DNA of 64,000 nt from Pectobacterium fontis (GCF_000803215.1 NZ_JSXC01000034.1:62001-126000); one strand, 5' to 3'. Counted from the first letter of the stretch, positions 16,480-26,391 are shown. Notes: generated by a model not told the origin, from the letters alone. Numbers and translations are program-made.

Positions 16480-16953
16480 CCGGAAAATATATTTCCCGGC
16501 ACAAAACGGCGTGCGCCAGTTCATACGGGCTGGACGCCCTTATTGCCTGTCGCATGGGGGTAACGTCGCGGCTGGACGCCACGCCAAAACCCCCAGGGTC
16601 GACGGCGGCACACCGTCGCGCGCTACGCGCGACCAACCCCTTTAAGACGCGCGTTTTAGCCTGTTATTTCTCTTTCTCGCAAGCTCGGTGCGAAATAACA
16701 GGAAACACGGCTTTAAATGGGTTGGTCGCGCCTCGCTACCGGCTTGTGGCCGGAGACTTAGCGGCGACGGTGTGCGGGGCAAGCCCCCCAAATAAACCGA
16801 CGCGTGGGCGCGTCTTTTTGCTCGCTGGGGCGGCAAAATTTATTCGGCTCCCCCCGGCCAGCTCGGTTTCCCTTGGGGGAAACGCTCGCGGGTGGGTTCG
16901 GGCGACGCAAATTAGCCATTTCTACGAAATGGAATTTACTCGCCTTACGCCAC
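16480..16953 (+). repeat. 474-bp structured repeat, copy B
   Basis: Copy B has the same length and order of elements as copy A. The outer stem (GCACACCGTCG 16608-16618 with CGACGGTGTGC 16765-16775) and the terminator hairpin are identical. The middle differs in sequence yet still pairs: GCGCGACCAACCC (16627-16639) with GGGTTGGTCGCGC (16719-16731), and CCTGTTATTTC (16660-16670) with GAAATAACAGG (16692-16702). Stems that change on both sides together indicate selection for structure. It lies 240 bp from integrase 2, as copy A lies near integrase 1. Open frames across it are short and not shared with copy A. Confidence 0.8.
16799..16819 (+). terminator. Terminator-like hairpin inside repeat copy B
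   Basis: GACGCG-TGGG-CGCGTC followed by TTTTT, identical to the signal in copy A. Confidence 0.7.
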
Positions 16954-17053
16954 TTTTTAATTGCTGCTGTTCGCATCCATTAAAAAGCCATACAAGCGCG
17001 GCCTGTCATATCGTTTGTCCCTGTAAACACGGGTAATTGCGATGGTGAAAAAT

Positions 17054-17122
17054 CCGCTGTTTTATCAGGGATGTTCGGTGCTCGCTTTGCTGCGCTCCGC
17101 CTCAGCCCTGATACAACAGCGG
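17054..17122. repeat. Inverted repeat downstream of integrase 2
   Basis: A 17-bp arm starting CCGCTGTTTTATC pairs with the arm ending GATACAACAGCGG, with one mismatch and a 35-nt loop rich in GCTGCGCTCCG-type sequence. It lies between repeat copy B and the end of the integrase gene and may end transcription of integrase 2. Confidence 0.55.
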
Positions 17123-17192
17123 CGTAGAGAAACAAGATAAGCCGCCTCTGTTCGATTAGAAGCGACTTATTCCATCGGTGTATCAGTCTGGC

Positions 17193-18452
17193 TCAGGCAA
17201 CCTTAATCGACTTCTCAAAGCGATAAGCCGGGATGAATTGATGCTGGCAGGCATCGAGATAATCTGACCACCATTGCATCATCTGAGTCCGTTCGTCGAG
17301 GTGTTCCGCTTTGTGAATATAGGCGGCACGGACGTGATTGCGCTCCTGATGGCTCATCTGCCGCTCCACAGCATCTTTTGACCAGCGACCTGATTCAATC
17401 AACGCGCTACATGCTATCGTGCGAAAGCCATGTCCGCAGATATCCACCTGTGTGTCATAGCCCATCGTGCGCAGTGCCTTGTTGATGGTGTTCTCACTCA
17501 TTGGCTTACGGGCATCGTGATCGCCGGGGAAAAGTAAATCCCCGTTGCCGGACAACAGTTTTAGCTGCTTCAGTACCGTTACCGCCTGTTTTGACAGCGG
17601 CACCAGATGCGGCGTTTTCATTTTTGCGCCACGCTCTGAGTGGCGCACGCCAGCTATGGGCTCCCGCTGTGCGGGAAGTGTCCACATGGCGTTATCCAGA
17701 TCGATCTCCGTCCAACGGGCAAAACGCAATTCACTGGAGCGGATAAAGATCAGCAAATTAAGCTGTACCGCCAACCTTGTTAGCAGTCTGCCTGAATAGC
17801 CTTCTATCCTTTCCAGCAGTTCCGGCAACTTTTCCAGCGGTAGGGCAGGGTAATGGTTTTTCGGCGGCGGGGTGATCGCACCGCAGAGGTCATTGGCCGG
17901 ATTGCTGGCAATCAGTCCTTCCTGTACGGCGTAACGCATGATGACCGTCGTGCGTTGCTGTATCCGTGCAGCCGTTTCCAGACAACCTTTTTTCTCCGCT
18001 ACCCGCAGCGGGATCAGCAGGTTGGCGGTTTTCAGGTCGGTGACAAGGACATTGCCGATGAGCGGGAAAACGTGCAGTTCCAGTGAACGCAGGACTTTGG
18101 CGGCGTGTGCCTCACTCCAGCGAATGTTGGCGCCCACCCACTGACGGGCGACGGCTTCAAAGGTATTGCCGTTTTTCTTCGCCTGTTTGTCGTGCTGTTT
18201 TTTTACGCCGGGATCGTTCCCTGCGCTGAGAATAGTCCGGGCTTTTTCACGCAGTTTACGAGCACTGGCAAGCGAGACAGTCGGGTAAGCGCCAAACGCC
18301 AGCTTTTTCTCCTTGCCGCCGAAGCGGTACTTAAGATGCCAGAGCTTGGAACCGTTAGGTTTAATCAGCAGGTACAGACCCTGCGCGTCGCTGAGTTTGT
18401 AAGGTTTATCGAGCGGCTTGGCGTTGCGTATGGCGGTATCAGTCAGAGGCAT
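17193..18452 (-). CDS. P4-type tyrosine integrase of element 2
   Basis: A 419-residue integrase with the DUF4102 arm-binding domain (LTDTAIRNAKPLDKPYKLSD), a core-binding domain and a catalytic domain containing R (RSSELRFARW), HGFR, SHQERN and the nucleophile region AAYIHKAEH. The ATG at 18452 has GGAG 9 bases upstream. It is a clear paralogue of integrase 1 but differs over the arm- and core-binding parts. It ends element 2 and lies 163 bp from the tRNA-Phe 3' end, its expected integration target. Confidence 0.93.
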   Translation of the reverse strand: MPLTDTAIRNAKPLDKPYKLSDAQGLYLLIKPNGSKLWHLKYRFGGKEKKLAFGAYPTVSLASARKLREKARTILSAGNDPGVKKQHDKQAKKNGNTFEAVARQWVGANIRWSEAHAAKVLRSLELHVFPLIGNVLVTDLKTANLLIPLRVAEKKGCLETAARIQQRTTVIMRYAVQEGLIASNPANDLCGAITPPPKNHYPALPLEKLPELLERIEGYSGRLLTRLAVQLNLLIFIRSSELRFARWTEIDLDNAMWTLPAQREPIAGVRHSERGAKMKTPHLVPLSKQAVTVLKQLKLLSGNGDLLFPGDHDARKPMSENTINKALRTMGYDTQVDICGHGFRTIACSALIESGRWSKDAVERQMSHQERNHVRAAYIHKAEHLDERTQMMQWWSDYLDACQHQFIPAYRFEKSIKVA

Positions 18453-18522
18453 GGTGGGGGCTCCGTAGTTTATCGAACCGACAGGCCCCCAATTAAGCCC
18501 CCAAAAACTACGGATGTCAAAA

Positions 18523-18553
18523 AATCTGGTAGTACCTTGAGGTACTCCAGATT
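18523..18553 (-). terminator. Terminator downstream of tRNA-Phe
   Basis: On the minus strand a 13-bp stem (AATCTGGAGTACC / GGTACT-ACCAGATT with one bulge) with loop TCAA runs into TTTTTT. It would end transcription from the tRNA-Phe promoter and insulate the integrase from read-through. It lies beyond the attachment core, so it came in with the element. Confidence 0.75.
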
Positions 18554-18615
18554 TTCATCAACTCACTGATTTTTCTATGTTCCCGGACGCATAGGGACGT
18601 CCCAAAACAAAAATA

Positions 18616-18691
18616 TGGTGCCCGGACTCGGAATCGAACCAAGGACACGAGGATTTTCAATCCTCTGCTCTACCGACTGAGCTATCCGGGC
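18616..18691 (-). tRNA. pheV: tRNA-Phe (GAA)
   Basis: A 76-nt gene with encoded CCA. It reads GCCCGGATAGCTCAG at the 5' end, has anticodon GAA within the TTGAAAA loop, and the T-arm GGTTCGATTCC. It matches enterobacterial tRNA-Phe. In E. coli pheV also lies near speC, as here. Its 3' end is the integration target of the island; the gene remains complete. Confidence 0.97.
18617..18635. repeat. Attachment core in the tRNA-Phe 3' end
   Basis: GGTGCCCGGACTCGGAATC is repeated with one base missing at 10817-10834, and with one further difference at 2911-2928. These three copies bracket the two tandem elements. Confidence 0.7.
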
Positions 18692-18701
18692 AACGGGGCG
18701 C

Positions 18702-18730
18702 ATTAAACCGTATTGGCCGCGTGGCGTCAA
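18702..18730 (-). promoter_or_regulatory. tRNA-Phe promoter
   Basis: On the minus strand TTGACG, a 17-bp spacer and TTTAAT are followed by GCGCCCCG, a G+C-rich discriminator typical of stringently controlled tRNA promoters, just before the tRNA. Confidence 0.75.
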
Positions 18731-19021
18731 CGGGTTTCTGTCACAAAGCGGAGCGCCTGCGCTATTTTCAGGCAATTGTATTATTTGCTGGTCAGTTTCT
18801 GGCGATCCTTTCAGCACACTTAGTGCGGCCACGTTTTTTTCATTTATTATGCATCGCATGGCTCGTTGCACTTTTTACCGCGTTGAGTACTGCCTGAATT
18901 GTTGAATTTGATGAAAAATAATGCCACTATTGCGCGGTTTTTTAACGTCTCGTTCACCTGAACGTCCCTTTAAGCATAGTTAGACGCGTAGCTAGCGTAT
19001 AGCTAAAAGAGGATCGCCGAT

Positions 19022-19150
19022 ATGTCAGATTCATTGCTCATGGTGCAGCACGCTTGCGCCAGCTCGTTGATGACGTCACTGCGCGTTTCTTCTTACCCCT
19101 GCGCCGTTTGCTTTTCTTCCCGTCGATTATCCTCCTTCACCATGCGGTGA
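19022..19150 (+). CDS. Possible leader peptide upstream of speC
   Basis: A 42-codon frame with AGAGGA 8 bases before the ATG begins in the 690-bp interval between tRNA-Phe and speC and ends 231 bp before speC. It is rich in Ser, Cys and Leu. Leader peptides control some ornithine decarboxylase genes (speFL upstream of speF), but this sequence does not resemble SpeFL. Nothing else is seen in the interval apart from the tRNA promoter. Doubtful. Confidence 0.22.
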   Translation: MSDSLLMVQHACASSLMTSLRVSSYPCAVCFSSRRLSSFTMR

Positions 19151-19381
19151 GGCGTTCGTTCGCTCACTGTTAGGCATGAGTAAAAATAGAGTACGGCTCT
19201 GCTTTTACTGATGTCTATCGGATGGTGCTGGCTCCAGTTTTTCCATTCTTAGCCTACAGTTTAGCTGTAGGGATCATGCGCTTGTCGTTATTGATTGGCA
19301 TTGTGATTGGTCGGGATTGTTATCCCTGAACGGTGTCTTCCAGGCACGTACACTTACCCTTAACCGTTTGGGTTTGGTTAC

Positions 19382-21535
19382 ATGAAACAGTTAAAAATTG
19401 CGGCGAATGCAGCGGTTGCCACCCGTTTAATCACTACGCGCGAGATTGTCGCGTTGAGCCAGACTGACTTTACCGATGTGGCGGCGGTCGTGGTTTCAAT
19501 TGAGGAAGCCCGTAGCGGCATTTTGTCGATATTGCAGCACACGGGCTTTAGCATTCCGGCGTTTGTCGAAGAGCCTGATGAAGATAAAGAGTCCGATGTT
19601 CTGCCTGCGGGCAGTGAATGGCTGATTCTTGATGACGACGGCGAACATGCGAGCGTGCTGGAGCGTGCGGCGAAAGCCTATCAGGATACGCTATTGCCGC
19701 CGTTTTTCGATACGTTGACCAAGTACGTCAACATGAAAAACACGACGTTTGCCTGCCCGGGGCATCAGGGCGGTCAGTTCTTCCGCAAGCACCCGGCGGG
19801 GCGTCAGTTTTTTGAATTTTACGGCGAGAACGTGTTTCGTTCGGACATCTGTAACGCGGATGTCAAACTGGGCGATTTGCTGATCCACGAAGGCGCGGCG
19901 AAGAAGGCGCAGAAGCACGCGGCACGCGTGTTTAACGCCGATAAAACCTATTTCGTGTTGAACGGCACCTCTTCCGCGAACAAAGTGGTGACGAACGCGC
20001 TGCTGGCGCGCGGCGATCTGGTGCTGTTTGACCGTAACAACCATAAATCCAACCATCACGGTGCGCTGATTCAGGCGGGGGCAACGCCCGTCTATCTGGA
20101 AACGGTGCGCAATCCGTTCGGTTTTATCGGCGGTGTGGATGCACACTGTTTTGATGAAGCCTACCTGCGCAAGCTGATCGCGGAAGTCGCGCCGGAACGT
20201 GCCAAAGAGCCGCGTCCGTTTCGTCTGGCCGTCATCCAGCTTGGCACCTATGACGGCACGATTTATAACGCGCGTCAGGTGGTCGATAGCATTGGGCACC
20301 TGTGTGATTACATTCTGTTTGACTCGGCCTGGGTGGGTTACGAGCAGTTTATCCCGATGATGGAGCAGTGCTCGCCGCTGCTGCTGGATCTGAACGAGAA
20401 CGATCCGGGCATTTTCGTCACTCAGTCGGTGCATAAGCAGCAGGCGGGCTTCTCCCAGACTTCGCAGATTCATAAAAAAGACACGCACATCAAAGGTCAG
20501 CGCCGTTTCTGCAATCATAAGCAACTGAATAATGCCTTTATGCTGCATGCATCGACCAGCCCGTTTTACCCGCTGTTCGCCGCGTTGGATATCAATGCCA
20601 AAATGCACGAAGGGGCCAGTGGGCGTCGGATGTGGATGGACTGTGTGAAGCTGGGCATTGAGGCGCGTAAACAACTGCTGACGCGCTGTTCGCTCATCAA
20701 ACCGTTTGTGCCTGTGACGGTGGGCGGGGCGCTTTGGCAGGATCACGATACGGAAACCATCGCGCAGGACGTGCGCTTCTTCAACTTTGAGCCGGGTGAG
20801 AAATGGCACGCGTTTGAAGGGTATGCGGAAGATCAGTATTTTATCGATCCTTGCAAGTTACTGCTGACCACGCCGGGTATTGATGCGATTAGCGGCGATT
20901 ATACCGAATTTGGTATTCCGGCGACGATCCTGGCCAACTACCTGCGCGAGCACGGTATCATCCCTGAAAAATGCGACATGAACTCGATCCTATTCCTGCT
21001 AACGCCAGCGGAAGATGCTGCCAAAATGCAGGAACTGGTGAATGCGCTGGTGCATTTCGAAACGCTGATTGCGCGCGATGCGCCGCTGAGCGAAGTGCTG
21101 CCTAGCCTGTATCAGAAATACAAAGAGCGTTATCGCGGTTACCGGTTGCGTCGGCTGTGTCAGGAAATGCATGATTTTTACGCGCAGCACAACGTGAAAG
21201 ATCTGCAAAAAGCGATGTTCCGCAAAACCGAGTTTCCATCGGTAGTGATGCTGCCGCAGGATGCCAACAGGGAATTTGTGCGCGGGAATATCGAGCTGGT
21301 TCCGATTGCTGAAGCAAAAGGGCGTATCGCGGCAGAAGGCGCATTACCGTATCCGCCGGGCGTGCTGTGTGTGGTGCCGGGAGAAACCTGGGGCGGGGCG
21401 GTACAGCGCTATTTTCTGGCGCTGGAAGCGGGGATTAACCTGCTGCCCGGTTTTTCCCCGGAATTACAGGGCGTCTATAGCGTCGCGGAAGACGATGGCA
21501 GTAAGCGGTTGTATGGTTACGTGGTAGAAGCGTAG
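19382..21535 (+). CDS. speC: Ornithine decarboxylase
   Basis: A 717-residue PLP enzyme of the large bacterial Orn/Lys/Arg decarboxylase family. It converts ornithine to putrescine, the first step of polyamine synthesis. A wing domain (residues 1-110) precedes the PLP fold; S-V-H-K at 349-352 holds the Schiff-base Lys352, and H-Q-G-G-Q-F-F near 128-134 is typical. The C-terminus GVYSVAEDDGSKRLYGYV resembles SpeC rather than the inducible SpeF. The location beside tRNA-Phe matches E. coli speC. The ATG at 19382 lacks a strong ribosome site. The gene ends at a bidirectional terminator. Confidence 0.93.
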   Translation: MKQLKIAANAAVATRLITTREIVALSQTDFTDVAAVVVSIEEARSGILSILQHTGFSIPAFVEEPDEDKESDVLPAGSEWLILDDDGEHASVLERAAKAYQDTLLPPFFDTLTKYVNMKNTTFACPGHQGGQFFRKHPAGRQFFEFYGENVFRSDICNADVKLGDLLIHEGAAKKAQKHAARVFNADKTYFVLNGTSSANKVVTNALLARGDLVLFDRNNHKSNHHGALIQAGATPVYLETVRNPFGFIGGVDAHCFDEAYLRKLIAEVAPERAKEPRPFRLAVIQLGTYDGTIYNARQVVDSIGHLCDYILFDSAWVGYEQFIPMMEQCSPLLLDLNENDPGIFVTQSVHKQQAGFSQTSQIHKKDTHIKGQRRFCNHKQLNNAFMLHASTSPFYPLFAALDINAKMHEGASGRRMWMDCVKLGIEARKQLLTRCSLIKPFVPVTVGGALWQDHDTETIAQDVRFFNFEPGEKWHAFEGYAEDQYFIDPCKLLLTTPGIDAISGDYTEFGIPATILANYLREHGIIPEKCDMNSILFLLTPAEDAAKMQELVNALVHFETLIARDAPLSEVLPSLYQKYKERYRGYRLRRLCQEMHDFYAQHNVKDLQKAMFRKTEFPSVVMLPQDANREFVRGNIELVPIAEAKGRIAAEGALPYPPGVLCVVPGETWGGAVQRYFLALEAGINLLPGFSPELQGVYSVAEDDGSKRLYGYVVEA

Positions 21536-21543
21536 CGACGGTT

Positions 21544-21579
21544 AAAATATTCAGGCTCGGAAACGAGCCTGAATATTTT
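21544..21579. terminator. Bidirectional terminator between speC and ansP
   Basis: A perfect 16-bp stem (AAAATATTCAGGCTCG and its complement) with loop GAAA has A-rich and T-rich flanks on the two sides, so it serves both convergent genes. Confidence 0.88.
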
Positions 21580-21584
21580 CTGTC

Positions 21585-23036
21585 TTAACGCAGGCTGGAT
21601 TCCTGCTGGTTGGCGAGTTTCACCGCTTCACGCTGCTTTTTCAGCCCGCGCCAGCCGATAATCAAGAGGATTGCCAGCACCGGAACCGTCGCAACCGTCC
21701 AGGTGCCGTTCGGGTAATCAAACGCCATCAGCCCCAACACGCTCACCAGAAAAGCCAGCGTCAGCCATGATGTCACGGGCGCACCGGGCATTCTGAACGC
21801 CACCGGTTTGGCTTTCCCTTGACGAATCGCTTTACGCAACTGCATCTGGCACAGAATGATGAATGCCCACGAGCAGATAATGCCGAGCGAGGCGATATTC
21901 AGGACGATCTCAAACACCTGCGACGGCACTACGTAGTTCAGTACCACGCCGATAATATGGATGCCGACCGTGACCAAAATACCGGTATAGGGCACGGACT
22001 GGCCGCTCATTTTCGACAGGAAGGTGGGTGCCGAACCACCCAGCGACAGCGAGCGCAGGATGCGTCCCGTCGAATACAGACCGGAGTTCAGGCTGGACAG
22101 CGCGGCTGACAGCACTACGATATTCATAATCGTCCCGATATAGGGAACGCCCAGCTTGCTGAAGAAGGTCACGAACGGGCTTTGTCCGGCCTGATAGGCG
22201 TTCCATGGCAGCAGACAAACCAGCAGCGCGACTGAGCCGACGTAGAACAGGCCGATACGCCAGATGACGCTATTAATCGCCTTCGGTAGCACCTTCTGCG
22301 GATCTTTGCACTCTCCCGCCGTTGTCCCGATGATCTCAATCCCCGCAAAGGCAAATATCACTCCCTGAACCAGCACCAGCGCAGTCAGAATACCGTGTGG
22401 GAACAGGCCGCCGTTATCGGTAATCAGATGCAGGCCGGGCGTGTTGCCGTCCAGCGGGCTGCCGGTGCCGAGGTAGACGGTGCCGACCACCAGAAAAATG
22501 GCGATAGCCGCGACTTTAATCAGTGCGAACCAGAACTCCATTTCGGCAAACCACTTCACACCGATCAGGTTCATCAGCGTGACGATGGACAGTGCGCCCA
22601 GCGCGAATAGCCACTGGGGGACATCGGCAAACGTACCCCAGTAATGCATGTAGAGCGCGACGGCGGTGATGTCGACAATCCCGGTCATCGCCCAGTTGAG
22701 GAAGTACATCCAGCCTGCGACGTAGGAGGCTTTTTCACCGAGAAACTCGCGCGAATAGGACACGAAGCTCCCGCTGGTGGGGCGATGAACAATCAGTTCA
22801 CCCAGCGCACGCAGGATGAAAAAAGAGAAAATACCGCATACCAGATAGACCAGCGCTAGCGCTGGCCCTGCCATTTGCAGACGAGCGCCTGCGCCAAGAA
22901 ACAAACCCGTACCGATAGAGCCGCCAATCGCGATCATCTGTACGTGGCGATTGCCGATGCTTTGGTGATAACCCTTTTCCTGAAACTGCTGTCCGTCGGC
23001 ATGATGCTCGCGATTGGTTGAGGAATGTTGTGTCAT
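21585..23036 (-). CDS. ansP: L-asparagine permease
   Basis: A 483-residue inner-membrane amino acid transporter of the APC superfamily with about 12 membrane segments. The start of the first segment (IAIGGSIGTGLFLGAGARLQ) is the family signature, and the region around MTGIVDITAVALYMHYWG matches E. coli AnsP closely from memory. It imports asparagine by proton symport. It is convergent with speC. The 372-bp interval upstream, shared with the tetR gene end, holds G+C-rich hairpins (for example CCCCAGT / ACTGGGG near 23360-23386, likely the tetR terminator) and no further gene. Confidence 0.9.
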   Translation of the reverse strand: MTQHSSTNREHHADGQQFQEKGYHQSIGNRHVQMIAIGGSIGTGLFLGAGARLQMAGPALALVYLVCGIFSFFILRALGELIVHRPTSGSFVSYSREFLGEKASYVAGWMYFLNWAMTGIVDITAVALYMHYWGTFADVPQWLFALGALSIVTLMNLIGVKWFAEMEFWFALIKVAAIAIFLVVGTVYLGTGSPLDGNTPGLHLITDNGGLFPHGILTALVLVQGVIFAFAGIEIIGTTAGECKDPQKVLPKAINSVIWRIGLFYVGSVALLVCLLPWNAYQAGQSPFVTFFSKLGVPYIGTIMNIVVLSAALSSLNSGLYSTGRILRSLSLGGSAPTFLSKMSGQSVPYTGILVTVGIHIIGVVLNYVVPSQVFEIVLNIASLGIICSWAFIILCQMQLRKAIRQGKAKPVAFRMPGAPVTSWLTLAFLVSVLGLMAFDYPNGTWTVATVPVLAILLIIGWRGLKKQREAVKLANQQESSLR

Positions 23037-23408
23037 TTACTCGGTGTTTTCCTGTCTGTCACGCATCCCGTGGTGACGCGTTCGCTATTATTTTTTTCAT
23101 TCAAATGACTATGTTTTCGCCTGTGACATTTTTTATGTCGGACATCCCTGTCTGCCACCCTTCGGGCCGTTGCTACGTAACGTTGAAAAACGCTCCCGGC
23201 GTTTTTTATGGTGCGTTGAGTGTGGTAAGTCGCATGGCAGAAAACAGCGGCAGAGATGCTACCTTTTCCTGGAGGCTGTGGCAAAAATGGATGAAGGGAA
23301 GGTGTGTCAAAAAGTGAAAGCGTGTGGGGATATATCGTTTTAAACGGGGCGGATGTTGCCCCAGTGGTGCGAACCTGACTGGGGTGGAATAGCGCATTCT
23401 TGCGATCG

Positions 23409-24038
23409 TTAGGCTTTCGGTGCATCGGCCTGCGCGGCGTCTTCCTCTGCCTGCCGTAAAATGGCTTTGGCAACCCACTGTGTGACATCCTGAATGCTCT
23501 CTTCCTCCAGATGCCAGATATCCTTCAACACCAGAAAAACCTCGGAACCGTAAATGAGCGACAAGGCATAAATCACCCGCTGTTGTGCTTCCGGTGTGAT
23601 TTTCCCTTCCAGCGGTTCAGTGGCAATTTTGAGCAGGCGTTTACGGTTACCGCGCGTCAGGGAATCTGTATGAAGGCGGTTAGAACGGCGATCGGCCCAT
23701 TGTTGCAGTGACAGATGCAGCGCCGCACGCAATGCACCTTCGTGCTCCAGCATCCTGGGGTAGGCAAAACGCAGCAGTTCGGCAACGCGTTCGCTGGCAT
23801 CCGGCTGAGTCGGGTGCCACGCCAGAATCGGGCCAAGACTTTCGCCGACCACGGCGGAGACTAACGCGCTTTGTGTCGGAAAATAGCGATAGGCCGTCGC
23901 GCGCGAAAGCTGAGCCGCAGCGGCAACATCGGTAATAGAAGGGAATATGCCTTGATCGAACATATTCATGGCGGTATCAATCAGTAAACGACGGGTTTTC
24001 GCCCGTGTTGATGTCAGTTTTTCATCCCGTTCAATCAC
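23409..24038 (-). CDS. TetR-family transcriptional regulator
   Basis: A 209-residue regulator. The N-terminal helix-turn-helix (residues 15-62: FPSITDVAAAAQLSRATAYR) is clear; the C-terminal 130 residues form the ligand and dimer region, Trp- and Leu-rich. It is divergent from the Tm-1-like gene, with 288 bp between the starts, so it probably controls that operon. A GAGAC-TTTT-GTCTC palindrome lies in the interval. The ligand is unknown. Confidence 0.85.
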   Translation of the reverse strand: MIERDEKLTSTRAKTRRLLIDTAMNMFDQGIFPSITDVAAAAQLSRATAYRYFPTQSALVSAVVGESLGPILAWHPTQPDASERVAELLRFAYPRMLEHEGALRAALHLSLQQWADRRSNRLHTDSLTRGNRKRLLKIATEPLEGKITPEAQQRVIYALSLIYGSEVFLVLKDIWHLEEESIQDVTQWVAKAILRQAEEDAAQADAPKA

Positions 24039-24172
24039 ATAGACCTCATTGAATTTTCGGGCCGGAAGCTATCGGGCAGCACGGCGTTGTCGCCTGAACT
24101 ATAGCAAATTGAGTGATTCTTGTGCCACGTCAAGCTTTCTTACTGTTGATGTAATGCGATACATGGCATTTT

Positions 24173-24186
24173 GAGACTTTTGTCTC
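24173..24186. promoter_or_regulatory. Candidate TetR operator
   Basis: GAGACTTTTGTCTC is a palindrome with 5-bp arms in the divergent interval. A related half-site, AAGTCTCAT, occurs at 24222-24230. Confidence 0.45.
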
Positions 24187-24326
24187 GTTTGGGTATTTAA
24201 TGATTTGTCTTTGTGATACTTAAGTCTCATTATGGCGATAAAGTAATCTCTTTCAGTTTTTGTTTTTATATAATTACTTTTATATCAAACTGTTAATTGT
24301 TTCACTAATGGTGGGAGGGATACCAA

Positions 24327-25547
24327 GTGAGAAGTGAAGTTGGCAGCGTTTATATTGCCAGTACAGCGGATACTAAAGGAAAAGAACAGAGTTATGTCCG
24401 TGATTTGATTGCAGCGACTGGCCTGAAAACCGTCACTGTCGATCTGTCAACGGCACCGTCAACGGATGTACGGATGTTGAATACTACTGATATCAGCGCA
24501 GAAACGGTGGCGTCTTACCACCCGCAGGGCGCATCGGCGGTGTTTTGCCACGACAGAGGACAGGCGATTAGCGCCATGGCGGTTGCATTTGAGCACTTCA
24601 TGCTGTCCCGCAATGATATTGCCGGGCTGATCGGCCTTGGCGGTTCCGGCGGTACGGCACTGATTACGCCTGTGATGCAGGCTTTACCGATTGGGATGCC
24701 GAAGCTGATGGTTTCGACGATGGCCTCCGGCGATATTTCCGGTTACATCGGTGCCAGCGATATCAGCATGATGTATTCCGTTACCGATGTCGCAGGTCTG
24801 AACCGCATTTCTCGTCAGGTTCTCGGCAACGCCGCGCACCAGATCGCTGGCGCTGTGAAATTTCATGTTCAGGAACACCACAAAGATAAGCCTGCGATTG
24901 GCCTGACCATGTTTGGCGTAACGACGCCCTGTATTCAGGAAGCCAGTAACTTGCTGGAAGCGGAGTTTGATTGTCTGGTTTTTCACGCGACGGGCAGCGG
25001 TGGGAAAGCGATGGAAAAGCTGGTGGATAGCCATTTGCTCGCCGGCGTACTCGATCTCACCACGACGGAAGTGTGCGATTTACTGTTTGATGGCGTGCTG
25101 GCCTGTGGGCCGGAACGCTTTGACGTGATAGCCAAAACGCAGGTGCCTTATGTGGCGTCCTGCGGTGCGCTGGACATGGTGAATTTTGGCGCACCCGCCA
25201 GCGTACCGGAGAAATACGCGCATCGTCTGTTCTATAACCACAATGCGCAGGTCACGTTAATGCGCACCACCATAGATGAAAATGTCGCGATGGCGCGCTG
25301 GATGGGGGAGAAGCTGAACCGCTGCGAGGGGGAAGTTCGTTTCCTGATCCCGGAAGACGGTTTCTCCGCACTGGATGCGCCGGATCAGGCATTCTGGCAC
25401 CCTGACGCGCGTGCGGCGTTTATCAGCACGCTGGAGAGCGTGGTGCAACAAACGGCAAGACGACAGATTATTCGTCTGCCTTTCCATATTAACGATCCGT
25501 TATTTGCCCATGCCGCTGTTGATGCGTTCCGGGCTTTAGTGAAATAA
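24327..25547 (+). CDS. Tm-1-like ATP-binding (UPF0261) protein
   Basis: A 406-residue protein of the UPF0261 family, homologous to the N-terminal domain of the tomato Tm-1 virus-resistance protein. Typical stretches are [17 protein letters not shown] at the start, [16 protein letters not shown] near 96-111, and [14 protein letters not shown] near 218-232. The biochemical role in bacteria is not established. The start is a GTG with GGAGG about 10 bases upstream. It is 10 bp from the next gene, a TIM-barrel protein with which this family is usually paired and which in plants and fungi can be fused to it. Probably controlled by the divergent TetR. Confidence 0.87.
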   Translation: MRSEVGSVYIASTADTKGKEQSYVRDLIAATGLKTVTVDLSTAPSTDVRMLNTTDISAETVASYHPQGASAVFCHDRGQAISAMAVAFEHFMLSRNDIAGLIGLGGSGGTALITPVMQALPIGMPKLMVSTMASGDISGYIGASDISMMYSVTDVAGLNRISRQVLGNAAHQIAGAVKFHVQEHHKDKPAIGLTMFGVTTPCIQEASNLLEAEFDCLVFHATGSGGKAMEKLVDSHLLAGVLDLTTTEVCDLLFDGVLACGPERFDVIAKTQVPYVASCGALDMVNFGAPASVPEKYAHRLFYNHNAQVTLMRTTIDENVAMARWMGEKLNRCEGEVRFLIPEDGFSALDAPDQAFWHPDARAAFISTLESVVQQTARRQIIRLPFHINDPLFAHAAVDAFRALVK

Positions 25548-25557
25548 GAAGGGAGCC

Positions 25558-26391
25558 ATGATGTCAGGCATGAATCGCCAGGAACTGCTGGCAAAATTCC
25601 GCGCAATGATTGCCCGCCGCGAACCGATTATCGGCGGCGGGGCGGGAACGGGGCTTTCCGCAAGATGTGAAGAAGCGGGCGGTATCGATCTGATTGTAAT
25701 TTACAACTCCGGGCGCTATCGCATGGCGGGGAGAGGTTCGCTGGCTGGCTTGCTCGCTTACGGCAATGCGAATGAGATTGTCGTGGATATGGCGAAAGAG
25801 GTGCTGCCGGTTGTGAAGCATACGCCAGTGTTGGCAGGTGTAAACGGGACCGATCCTTTTTGTCAGTTTGATAAGTTTCTGGATGATCTTAAAGCGCTGG
25901 GTTTCTCCGGCGTGCAGAACTTCCCAACCGTGGGTCTGATTGACGGTAATTTCCGCGCCAATCTGGAAGAAACTGGCATGGGGTATGCGCTGGAAGTGGA
26001 CATGATCCGTCTGGCGCATGAAAAAGGCATGCTGACCACGCCTTATGTGTTCAGCGCGCCGGATGCGGTCGCGATGACGAAAGCGGGGGCGGATATTATT
26101 GTGCCGCACATGGGGTTAACCACTGGCGGCAACATTGGCGCGGAAACGGCGCTGAATCTGGCGGATTGCGTTCCGTTGATTAATCACTGGGCGGATGCGG
26201 CAAAAGCCATTCGTAAGGACGTGATTGTGCTGTGTCACGGTGGGCCGATTTCAACACCGCAGGATGCACAGTTTATTATGGATCATTGCCCGCAGTGCGA
26301 TGGTTTTTACGGTGCCAGCTCGATGGAGCGGTTGCCGACAGAAACCGCGTTAACGGCCACGACACAACAATTCAAAAAAATTAAGCGATAA
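25558..26391 (+). CDS. Phosphoenolpyruvate hydrolase-like TIM-barrel protein
   Basis: A 277-residue protein of the TIM-barrel family annotated as phosphoenolpyruvate hydrolase-like (PF09370). Typical motifs are [17 protein letters not shown] (21-37) and a segment [15 protein letters not shown] near 121-135. It is translated from a strong AGGGAG site and ends at a hairpin terminator. With the Tm-1-like gene it forms a two-gene operon; the metabolic role is unknown, though context with sugar or organic acid breakdown is likely in this family. Confidence 0.85.
   Translation: MMSGMNRQELLAKFRAMIARREPIIGGGAGTGLSARCEEAGGIDLIVIYNSGRYRMAGRGSLAGLLAYGNANEIVVDMAKEVLPVVKHTPVLAGVNGTDPFCQFDKFLDDLKALGFSGVQNFPTVGLIDGNFRANLEETGMGYALEVDMIRLAHEKGMLTTPYVFSAPDAVAMTKAGADIIVPHMGLTTGGNIGAETALNLADCVPLINHWADAAKAIRKDVIVLCHGGPISTPQDAQFIMDHCPQCDGFYGASSMERLPTETALTATTQQFKKIKR

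Noticed and set aside
16413..17036. A 207-codon plus-strand frame across repeat copy B
   Set aside because: Its counterpart in copy A is split into different frames, and stems and terminator signals explain the conservation better than a protein.
19691..20809. A 372-codon minus-strand frame inside speC
   Set aside because: It is a shadow of the strongly biased speC coding frame; no start signal or family.
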